In this document: positions 11,330 through 24,700 of the stretch, piece by piece
How positions within the stretch are numbered: the first letter of the stretch is position 1
Layout: the number at the start of each line of letters is the position of its first letter
Assembly (NCBI GenBank): GCA_002118135.1
Contig: BDIU01000225.1
Location: 62,001 to 126,000 of the forward strand
Direction: 5' to 3'
Length of the DNA stretch: 64,000 nucleotides
From: Trebouxia sp. TZW2008
Lineage: Eukaryota; Chlorophyta; Trebouxiophyceae; Trebouxiales; Trebouxiaceae
Made by a program: the position numbers and the translations under genes
The notes under the pieces: model-generated
Seen by the model: the letters and a program-made list of their open reading frames with translations, nothing else
The model's database searches: none
What the model was told of the DNA's origin: nothing

Positions 11330-12726
11330 ACAGCTCATGCTGGATTCAGGCTGGCCTCAAACTGCTTGTACATCAAACTGAAATTCAGCTGGAAGTTCAC
11401 TGAAGTGGCCGCCCTAAGCCATGTATGTATCGCTTTTCCTTTGTCAGATGGCCACTTGAAATGGCAATACCATTAAACTGGTATCTGGATTTTTTGCTGT
11501 ATGGCAAGCCTTTGGCAGTGCCAGCTGGGTTGCATGACGCTGACTCACGCTGAAAGCTTGCCACATTATGCAAAACTCTTCGGGAGTCAGATGCAGCTCA
11601 TTCTGTTCTCCATGCTCTCTATTCTCAAATGTTTTCAGTTTCTTTTCTTTCTCCTCGTTTGCATTTTTGCACGAAGGCAGCTTCTTGACAGAGAGCAAGA
11701 TCTTATGTGTGTCAGTCGTGGTAGAGTTCCTCAGCAGGTTACAAAGCTTGCTGTCAAGCTTGATCCCTACCTTGACTTTCAAGAAGAGTCTTGTCCAAGC
11801 ATGCCTAACACTCTTTCTTTTTGGCCTGCTGTTGATTCTTTTTTTATCACATGGCAGGACCTTGTTGCTCTCTGCTACCTTTGCTCTGTGCTATTGGTCA
11901 AGTGATGTTAGGGCCATGAATAGATGCAAATCTAGCAGACACTCCTTTAGCTTTTCTATTGAACTTCTTCTTGAGCGGGTTTCATGCTTGGAGTCATGAC
12001 CAATGAGTTGTACGCTGTACCATTGCAACTTCAGTAGTACTATGTGCTTGAGTGCTGAGATCTGATGTAGAGTGAACAAAAATTGCACACTCCTGCACTG
12101 TTTTGCTTGTGCTGGTCTTTTGCCTGCGACAGTTCTGATTCAAGTTGCTTCTATAGCTGATTTCATTTCCTTGCTGTGACTGAGCCTTATCTGTATAGTC
12201 TCTGTAGGCCTGCTTTGTTGGCTGCATTTTAAGTATGTAAGTGAAGCGCACAATCAAAGTCTTTGGCTTCTGGCTGTCAAATACATATATTTGCCTATCT
12301 GACAACTGACCATTTGCTATTACTAAGCTTTTCCTGTGTTATATCATGGCTATGTCATGGGGTTTGCAGGGAGAGCATATGCATGAGTAAACCTCTGCAG
12401 CTTGCCATGCTAGGTTTTGTGACTCTGAAGGCAGGGGGGCTTGTCCATCTTTGTCGACGCATGCATGTGCGCTTGCACCCTCATAGCACGCTGAATCACT
12501 GCTGGAATTTTGCTGTAAGGAGAAGGGATGTCACTACCAGCAATGCTGCCTGTTTGTACAGGTGCTTGGATCGGCAGACGCCGCTGCAAAAAGCAAAATT
12601 ACTTGCATGCCTTCTGACCACAAGGTGAAGAAGAGCCACGCGCAGTCCCGGAAACTACAGCTGAATCGCACCGAGAAAACAAGGCGCAAATGTAGCCTGT
12701 CGCTCCGTGCGGAGCTTTCGTAAGCA
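11330..12726. other. Intergenic region between kinase and ARF-GEF
   Basis: It contains the kinase 3' flank and the ARF-GEF promoter. Two overlapping open frames of 134 and 143 codons at 11501-11999 run in different plus-strand frames through T-rich sequence, with no splice or family support. No RNA gene was seen. Confidence 0.5.
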
Positions 12727-15700
12727 ATGTCTCGATGGAGTCAGCTGTTTGGGAGCAGCGGTGCAAACGATGAGCTGCCAGACACCCTGCAAAACAAGCG
12801 AGGAACTACAGGAGACTCGGCCTTTGAGGTCTTCATCGAAGGAGCTTTGACAAATATTTACAATGCTGCAAACGGCAGGCATAAAGACCAGCGGCAGATC
12901 CGCGAGGCCTGCAAGCGCATTGTCGGTACGTCGCTGCACATGCTCTGCATCACTCGGGTAAACGATAGCTCGACCTGTGACGGGCTTTTCTCGATGCAGA
13001 CGGCTTGGACAATCAAGAAGCAGGAGCTTCGACAAAGGTGTCGGCGCCGCTGTCCACAGAAGCAGCAGAACAGGTGAGCGTGCTTAGACGAATCCACCGA
13101 AAGCTGATCAGTAGCCTGAGCAGAACTGCAGCCAAATCGACGATTAATTTGTCATGCAGCTCATGGAACCGCTGCGATTAGCGTGCGGCCAGGATGCACC
13201 GCGCCTGGTCGAACCAGCTCTGGCTTGTTTGCATAAACTGGTAAGCACAAGATGCCCTTGCTAGAGCCCCTTTCAAATGCCTCATTTGACTGTGTCCCTC
13301 TGCTACAGGTTGCTCACGCCTACCTACAAGCTGAAAGCACTCCAGCTGGGCGTCTCGATGACAACACAACAGTATCTCAGGCAAGCAAATTCAGCATAAT
13401 ATGAGAATACTTGGCATGTCCTGACAGCTTTGTCCACAGAGTACACAGATTTGCAGTTGTGCATATGCAACAGTGATGAGAGTGTCCCTCAATTGCGTTC
13501 AGATTGTCAACACAGCAAGACCGCTGGCTTGCCATGTGCAGGTGGTTGCTCTCATCAGCAAATGCGGCGAGAGCCACTCAGAAGCTGTGCAGCTGGCAGT
13601 CATCAGGGCACTTCTGACTATCACCACAGCAGAGCACTTCATTGTCCATGGAGATAGTCTCATGCAGGCAGTACGCACTGTTTTCAATGTAGCCATAGGC
13701 AGCGAGTCAGCAGAAATACAACGCACAGCTCGCAGTGCTCTGCTTCAGATGCTCAACACCATTGTGAAGCGTGTAACATCTTACAGCCTGGTATGTGCCC
13801 ATCTGACCTACTAGCAACTCAGGACACACTGATGTGTGCTGTATACTAGCTTGTTACATACTACATGGAGTGGCTGCTGGTTGCAAAGCTCGTTGTACAT
13901 GCAGTGTCTGCAAACAGCAAAAAACAACTTTCGCTTGATTCTTGATTCTGTGTGCAGTCTCAAAGGAGCTCACTGGTTGCTCTGCATGCCTATCATTTGT
14001 GTGGTTGCCTCTGGGTCTGTTGCTTGATGTCACATCTTTGGAAGCACATGAGCATCATGCAAGGCGCCTTGCTTGCTGCTGACCTAGTTGCATGGCACAG
14101 TTGTCTATATACAAGACTTGACCGTGATACCCCTGTGAAATGGGTGCCCTAGTTCAAGGCAGTCCATAACAGCTTAGAGTCATGCCTTTTCCTCTGCACA
14201 TGCATCTTCAACTGACAGCAAGCAGCAATTTTGGTTTGATTGTGTGCAGTCACAGAGGAGCTCATCAGTTGCTCTGCATGCCCAAGGAAGCTCTGATCAC
14301 CCTGTTTCAGATGCACAACAATCAGCACATGAAGCACCAGCTTCTGCTGAACCTGCTGCCGAAGCTCCTGCAGAGTCTGACAGACACCCGTCTGCCCATG
14401 CAGATCCTCAGGACTCTGCTCAGGGAACAGCAGCTATCAGTGGTGCAGGTGATCACCTGGCATTTCTCTTTTTCTTTGCTCTTGGCTTCTTCTGGGCCCT
14501 TTAAGAAAGAGCTATTACAAGTTGTTGATAATGTACATCGTTGCCAGGCCCTGATAGTCCGTGGCATCCTGTGTCCATTCTTTGTGGGTCAGTTGTTGCC
14601 AAAAGTCACCTATTGCTTTGCTTGGCGTGTCAGCAGTTTCTGCTGTGTCAGGCTGAGGCACGCCATGTTTGGTGGGCCATGCAGTGGACATGTCAAGCTG
14701 TGTTGCAGGGTAGGCACCATTGCACTGTGTGCTGCTGTGCGTTTGGTCAAAACAGGCTTGCATGACTGTTGGTGGTTGCAGATGAACACAACCACAGCTC
14801 TGCAGCTCAGCGTAGCAGGAGAAGTCATGATAGCGCTGATTTCAGCACAGGTGCTCAGGATGCACTTCACACTGCTGTCAGGCCATTCAAGAACACTACT
14901 GTAAGATACTGTAAGATCAAGTCAGGCTCTTGCCAGTGCTCACTGCAAATGGCAAGATGTCGGCAGTGCAGTTCAGCGCAGCAGGGAGAGTCAGAACAGC
15001 CTTGCTTTCTGCACACGTTCAGGGTGCACTGTACATTGGCACAAAATCACTTACCAGGCTCTCATGACTTTACACTGCAGATGGGCAACATCCCGGTTTT
15101 GAAACACTTTTATGGCTTTGCTCAGACCAGGCTGTCTGATTGAAGACGGCAAGTTGACACCCTTGCACACTGTTGCGAGACTGCCCACGGCATGATGTCA
15201 TGACTGTTGATTGCAGATGGGCAAGATGATGACGCTACAGCTCAGCGCAGCAGGGAGAGTCAGAGTGGCGCTGAAACGAGCGCTGAGGCGCAGGTTGTTG
15301 ACAGTGCAGCGCATGACCCAAACAGTGAGAATGATGGCAGAACCGCTCACTTGGCGTCACTCGCTGAGCAGGCTGATATCAGGCATGCCCAACAACAATT
15401 TTCTTGACAATGGTCCATATGAGCAACACAGCCAATCTTTCTGAGTTATGAGAAACTATTAAAAGGCGGAACGATGAAAAACCATATGTTTGTATGGAGT
15501 GCTCCTGCTGCAATTCAATCTGGCACATGCTGTGGACCCCCCGTGATGGCATTGAACGACGCCCACTTTTGTTTCAATCACATCCAATTAAACTTGTTGG
15601 ACCGCTTTTGAACACATCTCTGCATGGCAGATCCTGCAGCCTTGGAATTGGCGCTGCTTTACGGATCCACAGTTTCCGGCAGTAGTGATGCCCGCTACTT

Positions 15701-18700
15701 CTTGACTGATGTCAAGACTGTGTGGCACAGCCTTGGACTAAAATGCATGTGTCCTGAGCGTCCGATTCATGAAGGTGATGTGCATGCCAGTGGCAGGAAG
15801 AAACTGCTGAGTTGGCATAATGATCAGGTGTTGCAAGCACAAACGCAAATTGCACTGCCAGCAGTAATGTCCTTCATTCAGCCGTCTTGTCATGCCTGCT
15901 TTGCTGCAGAGGCTTGGAGCAAGCATTGGACCATTACGCCCAGCCAGCGGCCTCAGCAACTGCTTCAGAAGCTGCTGGCACTGATGAGAAAGGGCGCGAT
16001 GCTAGGCGCAGCATGATGCGGGAGAAGCGCAAGAAAGCTCTGAAGCACCTTTCTGTTGCCGAGAGGGACGTGCTGACTGTGCTTTCAGCTGTCTGCAAGG
16101 TCAGCCCGATCTTGTATATGTGTGCAACAGCCATTCTCAAACTCCTCATGCGCCTAATGCATCCCTATGATTTTACATTTTGACATGAGCTAGCTGCTGA
16201 ATCTGCTGCACCACACCCACTTGGACAAGCGCAAGGGAAGCTCTCAAGCACCTTGTTGCTGAGAGGGATGAGCTGACTGTGCTTTGAGCTGTCTGCAAGG
16301 TCAGCACATCACCATCTTCAATGCAATAGCACATGCTGCTGACATCGTGGCCTTGCACGCTGCCCTGTGCTAGCAGCAAGCTCTGCTTCTGCATGCCTTG
16401 CTAGTACAGTAAAGTCTTGTTGTAACGACTGCTCTGGTTACCAAGAAATTTGTCCTTACATCAAGTTGTCCTTACTCAGAGGGTACATCAAGTTGTCCTT
16501 ACTCAGAGGGACCACTGCAGTCAGAATGCAGTGATTGGTCACCAATAGCACTGTCCTTATATCGAGATTGTCCTTACATCGAGTGTCCTTACAACAAGAG
16601 GTTACTGTACTTTCATTGAGTTTCAAAATGCAGGGCCATGCACGTTTGTTGCAGGTGTTGCTCAGGATGCTCAGGCTGCGAGACTGTGTGACAAGATTGC
16701 ATTGATCACTCATCTGCTGCTCATGATGTGCTCAGCATGCTTGATCAGTTCTGTGGAAAGTAGCAGAGCAGCATGATCAACATCAGTTGCCATGCCCCTT
16801 AAACCCTTCTCAAAACTGCCTCAAGCGAGGAAACCCACATCATAACGACAGACTGAACACAAAAGACCACACAACACATAGAAAATAGGACATATTGGCT
16901 GGCAATGGTAGACAATGATGATTGCCCACCGTACGGGCTAACAGCGCAACAATTGTTGCGCATGGTCTATTGCTTCCCAAAGCAGATTCCAACCATGATT
17001 GCTATGTGCATGTTTCTGCTACCAAGCCTCAAGGCATATGGCATGCAGATGGCAGCAAGGGAGACAGGCATCGGTGCAGTGGAGACCTACATGCATGCAG
17101 GCAAACTTCTTGCACTGGAGCTGCTGGTCAAAGTGCTGGAGAACCAGTCACACAGCTGGTCCCATGTCCGTCCAGAGGTACCGTCCCAAACTCAAAGCCC
17201 TTGTATGCTTGATTTGACACCTGTGCCCACACGAACGCGAGGTAGGTAACAATTTTGCCTCACCCTGCTCCTGTAGGCCCTGCAGCAGGCTTATTTTCTC
17301 ATCCAAAGGTGTGCAGACAATGATCAAAGCCCTTGTTTTTCCTTAAAGCTGCATCTTCATGAACAGCTGCAACAGCTGGCAGTTTTGCACGTGTGCATGA
17401 CAATGGTCCCTGCATATACACACTCTGCTCCTGGGCTGCCTCTGTAGACAGAGGCTCCCCTTACGACGCCTAATAACGTAGATGTTCTTTTCTTTTCTTT
17501 TTGAGTCTGCCGCCCCTGCCCGCTCTTGGCGTGCGCCTGCACAGACACTGTGCTGCATGATTGTACAAACATAGTTTTGACATATGACTGCCCATCTGCA
17601 ATGCTATCGGCAGCTGCAGCAGGTGGCAATCTTGTACTGCTGTATATGCATATTCTCTTTTGAATGCACATGTATTGCAACTCTCCAAATGTCTGGTGCT
17701 GACAGGTTGTTTGCAACCTGCAGTTCTGTGAGCAGCTGCGGCAACCACTGTGCTTGGCGCTGCTGCGTAATTGCATGTCCCCCTACGACGAAGCCTTCAC
17801 AGCTGCCACAAAACTGTTCACAGCGGTGCTGATGCAACACAAGCTCAGAGGTGGTCTAAAGGCAGAGCTGGGGGCCTTCTTCCCACTGCTGTTGCTGCGT
17901 CCCCTTGAGGCAGACAGGTGATCACTTGTAGCTGCAAATAGTATCTTCCCCATGTACATTTCCTCCCCTGTAAACAGCATCTTGCCTTGAGGCAGATAGG
18001 CAGCCACATTTTGCTGCAAGCTGTGTGTTTTGATGTTTGCTTTGCATCTTGTTGTTAACAGCTGTGCTGATGCAACATAAACTCAGAGGTGGCTCCAAGG
18101 CAGAGCTTGGAGCCTTCTTCCTTCTGCTGTTGCTGCGGCCCCTTGAGGCAGATCAGTACAGCAATCTTCCCTTGTACCAAGTGCACTGCAGACCCCCTGA
18201 GCTACTGTGTGGGGTTGTCCTATTGCCAACCAGACACTGCTGTTCTGTTCAAGGTCAATACTGCTGTCCTGTTTAAGCTGTGAGTCATGGATTGACTGAG
18301 CTGGCACACATCTGGGCAGCGTCAATGGTTTTGGCAGGCAAAAGCATCGGGTTTGAGCTTTTCTAGGAATACAGAAGGAAAAAGGCGAGCCTGCTCATGG
18401 AAAACACTGTGCTTTCATGCAGGCCAGATATGGCTCAGCTGGTAGCAGTGCTGGACGCTTTGCACCGCCTCTGTACTCAAGCCAAGTCATCGCATACTGT
18501 ACATCACTAAGTACAATTGGAAATCCAGAGCTGACTGTGCTGTTGTGCATACAGGCCAGAAATGGCTCAGCTAATAGCAGTGCTGGACGCTTTGCACAGT
18601 CTTTGTTCTCAGAGCCAAGTGGCAGCAGATGAACGTCATTCACTACAACTGGAAGCTCAGAGCTGAGTGAACGGTTTCCTCACAATGCCTTTGTGCATGT

Positions 18701-21700
18701 AGGCCAGATATGGCTCAGCTAGTAGCAGTGCTGGACGCTTTGCACAGCCTCTGTGCCGAAGGTCAGGTCATGGTGGATCTGTTTGTCAATTACGATTGCG
18801 ATCTGCAAGCAGCCAACCTGTTTGAGCGAAGCATGAAGGGCCTTAGCAAGTTGCTGAGGCGAGGGCAGTCCAGTAGTAGCGCCCTGTTCAGCTCCCAACA
18901 GGCGCTCAAGGCTAGAGAAGTAGCCCTAGAAGCTGTGTTGGCCATTCTCAAGTCGCTGGACAAGTGGGCTCATCCCCTCAAGGTACATGCTCTCTCACAT
19001 ACCAGGCGTGTGGACTTTTGTGTTATCCAGCACTGTTTTGAAGGCAACAGCAAAGCTGAAGTTGTGTACAAGAAGCTACAGCAGCAGCAGTGTCTGGTTA
19101 GCTTGTGTTGTCGGCATCAACAAATCAAGATGTGCTATCACTCACTGCTGCCTTGGTCATGCACACCATGACACGCAACTTCATTAAGATCGCTGCTGAA
19201 GAATGTCAAGGCAACTATTCACAGCTGGCGGCATATAAAGTGAACGCTGCCTCACAGGAAGCTGCAGTAGCAGCAGTTTCTGTTAGGAATGTTGCAGAGT
19301 CATCACAACGTGAATGCGTAATGTCACTCACTGCTGTCTTGGTCATGGACACAATGGCACGCAACTGTATTCAGGGCACTAATGAAGCACATCAAGGCAG
19401 CGTTTCACAGCAGGCGGCATGTAAAGTGACCGCTGCCTCGCAGGAGGCTGCAATAGCAGCAGTGTCTGGTGAAGACGCCTCAGAGTCATCAGAGGGTGAA
19501 GACACGCCATCACATTTTTCTGGCCTGGTTGTTCACATATGGTGGGTTTGAGGACAATGCTGAAGACACGCAAGGGAATAGCAAAGCTTAGCTCAGCTTG
19601 TGTGCTGTGCTGTAGGAAGCTGCAATAGCAGCAGTGTCTGGTGAAGATGTCTCAGAGCCATCACAAGGTGAAGGCATGCCAACAGCTTTTGGCAGCAGCA
19701 GCAACCTGAATGGAAGTCAGTCTGCTGGGGGCGAGGATTCTGAAGTTGCAAGATTTGGGGCAGCTAAGGAGAAGAAGCACTCCTTGGAGAGCGGGATTTC
19801 AGTCTTCAACAGGTGAATCCCTTTGTACCGTTCAATCTTTGGTCATACAGCCAGATCTATGCAGGTCGAAACACATCCAGTAAGACTTGTTCTGTCAGAC
19901 TATCAACGCCATCAATGTCTCAGCAATAACAGGCTTGCTGCCATAGACAGCGCAGCTGGTTGCCAGTGGTTGCCGGTGATTCACAGGGCTTGAATGGGCT
20001 GACAAGCTGAGGGCTAGTCAATGGCTACCATCATTCATTCACTTGCTGAGGCACACAATCACTTGCGCTGTAGGCTACAGCAGACAATGTAGCGTCGTTT
20101 TGCATGCCGTCCATGAACAAAGCTATCATGACAACCCTTGACAGCAACTCTGTTCCAGATAAATTGAAGCGCTGAGATTCAGCCTACAGCTTCTGACACT
20201 GGTCTTGTCTCATGACAGGGACTCTGTGAAGGGTGTCAGGGCGCTAGTGGCATCTGGCTCTGTGGAGTCATCCCCAGAAGCCATTGCAGCCTTCCTGCGC
20301 CAGCACAACAGCTCCCTTGACAAGGAGCAATTGGGAGAATACCTGGGCCACCATGATGAGCTTGAGGTAGGCTGTTCTTGTGTTAGACTCTTGGTCTAGA
20401 GATCTGGGAATGATGCAGTTCCCATCAAGTGATCGCGCGCAAATGAGTCTTCCTGAATGTGGCAGCACCTAGGGCAACACAGTGAGCTTGAGGCGTGCAG
20501 GCCCTTCTAATCCCTTTCTGCACAATGTCGTTGACAAGTTACACGTCTTGACTTAAGATTACACGACATGGAACCTTAAGCTTTCGTGCAAAATAGTTGT
20601 TCTGAAACTGAGCTGAGAGAGTCTCTGGGCTTGATGTGGGCTGGCCTTGCCACAGAGGTTCTGCTTACAACGTTTTCCTTATTTCTGCCAATACAACATA
20701 CAATTTTTAGGGCATAGTAAAGTGCTTGTGACGAGTAACAGCTCAGGAGGGTATCAGCCATTGTGATCAGCTGCAGATGCATTCTGATACTCCTATGATA
20801 TTGGTATTTGTGAGCCTCTGGACCCACTCAGCGACAGAGAAAGACCATCTATGTGACAAGCAACATTGCAGAATGTCATGACTTTTGACGATTATAGAGA
20901 TATGGTGTGATGATGCAGTCAACTGACAAACCTTACACCAACCCAGTCTGATTGGATCATCAATTACTGTTTGAGCTTCCTTGTGGGCATATATATTGCT
21001 CTGCAATCTTTTTTCTTGCTTGTGGCAAGCTGCTGCGCTATCAGGGACTGCCGCAAGTTGGACTCAATGCAAAAGCTATACAGCTGTCTCATCTTCCCCA
21101 GCATGTCAGAAGCAAGGCGCCTATTTATAACAATGCCTGCCAATGCCGACTGCATGCTTCCTGAAATCTCGATACGCACAATGTGCAAAATGCTTAAAGA
21201 AAAGGACCTAGATGCAACAAGGCCCACCAATACTGCATGCACAATTACTCGTAACTCAGCATGCACAGGCAGGTTTGGCAAGACGAGACCTTGCTCAGAA
21301 TGTCAGAAGATCAAGTTGACAGCTTGAGTGATGCTGGTGTCAGCCATGCATGCTTTCAGTGATGAAGGCATTTGGGGTGACGTTCCCAGTAGCAAATTGC
21401 ACTTGTGGCAAAGATGTCACTTCAATTCAACAAATTGGCAGGCGCAGGTGCCGGTGATGCATGCTTGCATTGTTGAGGGCGACCATACGACATGACAAAT
21501 CCTCACTACGCAGTCATGCCATAGATCAACTCAAGTGCACAACTTCGGTATTGCAGGTGTCGGTGATGCACGCTTTCATTGATGAGGGGGACTACAGCGG
21601 CATGACCATAGATGTTGCGCTGCGCCAGATGCTGAAGGACTTTAAGTTGCCAGGTTAGTAGCGCCTCAAGCAATTTCCATCATACTGCATTTGCCATGGA

Positions 21701-24700
21701 CTGGTCGTCCATTCTGACAACCTGCTTCAACGAAGCAAGTTGACGAATCACGTCTTTCAAGTGCAGTGGAAGTCCAATCATCTAGCATACTGGTTCTGGC
21801 ACACCGTCTGACGTGCATGTTGATGAGTATCTGGTTCTTGTTCAGCACCGTGACAGGTCTGAGGTTCACATGCCCTGCACTGTTGCTGCTGATTTGCTTT
21901 GAAGTTGATGTCTTGCAAAGATTGCTGTCATTGTTTTGCTTTGCTCGCCAGGCTGTTGGTCACCTCAGGCCTTGTTTGAAACATGAGCATGGGCCTCATT
22001 TTTGTAAGAAGGTCTGGTCGAACAACATCCTGCGATGCGAAGCATGACAACGACAGTCTGCTCTGCTGCAGACACTCGGTCAGCAGTGCAGCTGACATTG
22101 ACAAGTCTGCTGACAAAATGCCCATTTTAGATTGATCTATCTGCCCCTAGTGATGAGCTTACGTAGTAGTGCAGCACTTCCTATTACACAGTTATCTGTT
22201 TTAGGCTTGTCCCTGGATCAGACGTGTTACAGAAGGACATCGGCATCTCAACTTGCAGCTGCAGCACACATAGCTTGCTGAAAACTCAAGGTCATTGGCA
22301 ACAAAGCGAAAGTTCACCAGAAACCAAAAATCCACAAAATTGACCCGGACAGCAACGTTCTCTGACCATTGACAGCATAAAGCAGGCAAGGCTCAGAAGA
22401 TAAGACCGCATGATGAATTGCTTTGGAGAGCGCTACCAAGACAACCCAGATGTGTTGGCCGCTTCAGATGGCCTTACCTGCTGCCCTTTGCCCTCATCAC
22501 ATTGCAATAAAACTGCTCGAGCGACAGTGCTATGCCTGATTGTCAACCTCATTATTTTTGCAGGCGAGGCACAGAAGATAGACCGTATCATGGACCGCTT
22601 TGCAGAGCGCTACTGCAAAGATGATCTGAAATGTGTTTGCCACCTCAGATGGCGCCTAACAGCTTTTCTTTGCCCTCATCACATTGCAATGTAGTAGCTT
22701 GAGTGGCAGTGCTATGCCTGATCATCATCATCATTTTTGCAGGGGAGGCACAGGAGATAGACCGCATCATGGAGCGCTTTGCAGAGCACTACTGCAAAGA
22801 TAAACCAGATGTGTTTGCCACCTGTGACAGCCTTTACCTGCTGTCCTTTGACCTCATCACATTGCAGTGGAATTGCTTGAATGGCAGCGCTATCTCTGAC
22901 CATGTGCAGTGTCTTTGCAGGCGAGGCTCAGAAGATAGACTGCATCATGGAGCGCTATTGCAAAAACAGCTCAGATGCGTTTGCCACCATAGATCGCCTT
23001 CGCCTGCTGTCATTTGACCCCATCACATTGCAGTGGAATTGCTTGAATGGCAGTGCTATGTCTGACCATGAGTGATGTCTTTGCAGGCGAGGCGCAGAAG
23101 ATAGACCGCATCATGGAGCGCTTTGCAGAGCGCTACTGCAAAGACAACCCAGATGTGTTTGCCACCTCAGACGGCGCCTACCTGCTGTCCTTTGCCCTAA
23201 TCATGTTGAACACAGACGCCCACAATCCCATGGCCGACAAGAAACTCAGCTTGCAAGACTTCCTCAGCATGTGTCAGTATCAGGTATAGTGCCCTTGGCT
23301 CAACCTTCAATGCGCGCTTGCATTTGCAAGAGCACTTGTAGTTACTTTGCTGAACAGAAGCCCATCCTGCAGAATTTGCAGCATGTATCAGTTCCATGTG
23401 CAATGTCTAAACCGCACATTGCGCTTGCTTGCTGTTTCTTATTACCATTGCACATGCAATGTATGCACAAGCTTGCCCTTAAAGGTTGACAAACATCAAC
23501 TGTCAAATTCAAGGATGTTGGCAACACTTTCAATAACATCAATTGACATGCAGGCCGAGGACAACAGCTTTCAGCCTATTCTTCCTGAAGACGATATTGC
23601 TCAGCTGTACCAGCGCATCTTGGACACGGAGATTCAGGTGGCTGGCAGTGGCCAAGCACAGGCCAGCGGTGGCAGTGGTGGTGGCAGTAAGCCTGGCAGC
23701 TCTGCACAGAACCTGAAGCTGGCTGCAGCAATGGGCCTGACACAGCTGATGCTGCCTTTCAGGTGCACGCACTAAGAAAGCTTGCATTCATAATCAGAGA
23801 TGTGCTGCTAAAATGCTGTTTACTCAATTGTTACATTGTTTGTGTCATTGCTGCCCTTGTGCTGCATGCTATGCCTCCAATTTTAGTTTATGCAAGCTGT
23901 GGATGACTGTTGCCAAATGCATCTGGAATTTGTGCTCACAAATTGCTGATCATTATGATCAGTGTCATACTTATGGGTGGTCCATCACAAGCGGAACTGT
24001 CGGCATGGTCATGAGTATAGTGTACAATTATTTGAATTACTGTTGCTGTTAACTGTGTGTCACTGGGGTTACCATCTGCAGTGTCGTTACTACATTCATT
24101 GTCTCTGATGAAAGTGTTCTCATCCTCTTGATTGCTTTTGCTATGGTGAATAGGTTTACTGTCATTGATGCTGCACAGTGCGCACCCTTGAAGACTGAAG
24201 ACATCTGGACAAGCAGCACGGTGTGCACGTGGAGAGGCAGCGCCTGCTTGCTCAAACACACAGACTGGTCACTGTCACTGCTATCACTGGTGACGTTGTC
24301 ATCATGCTGTGTGTGCTCTTCAGGACTGGGGCAACCTGGGATAAGCAGCACGGCGTAGATGCTGACAGGCAACGCTTGCTCGCTCAGACACGCAACCTGA
24401 TGACGGCTGTTGCTTTCATTGATAACATTGTCAACATCATTTGTGTACTGTTAGGACTGGAGCAACCTGGGATAAGCAGCACGGTGTGGATGTTGAGAGG
24501 CAGCGCCTGCTAGCTCAGACACGTGACCTGGTGAACAAAGGGCTGCAGGCGGACCACCTATGGCACACTGCTACCCATGCTGACTACGCACGACCCATGC
24601 TTCAGGTACAATTATATACAGGCTGATCCAGAAGATGCCCTCCCTCCATGCGCAGTAAAAGTGGTTCAGAGAGATTGTGTAGCTCTGGACTGCACTGATT

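Noticed and set aside
11501..11999. Two overlapping plus-strand open frames of 134 and 143 codons after the kinase stop
   Set aside because: They overlap in different frames through T-rich sequence, have no splice support or recognisable motif, and fit 3' flank DNA.
22384..23086. Exon copies as mutually exclusive alternative exons
   Set aside because: Most copies lack a donor, contain frameshifts or stops, and cover only one edge of the exon, so they cannot replace it.
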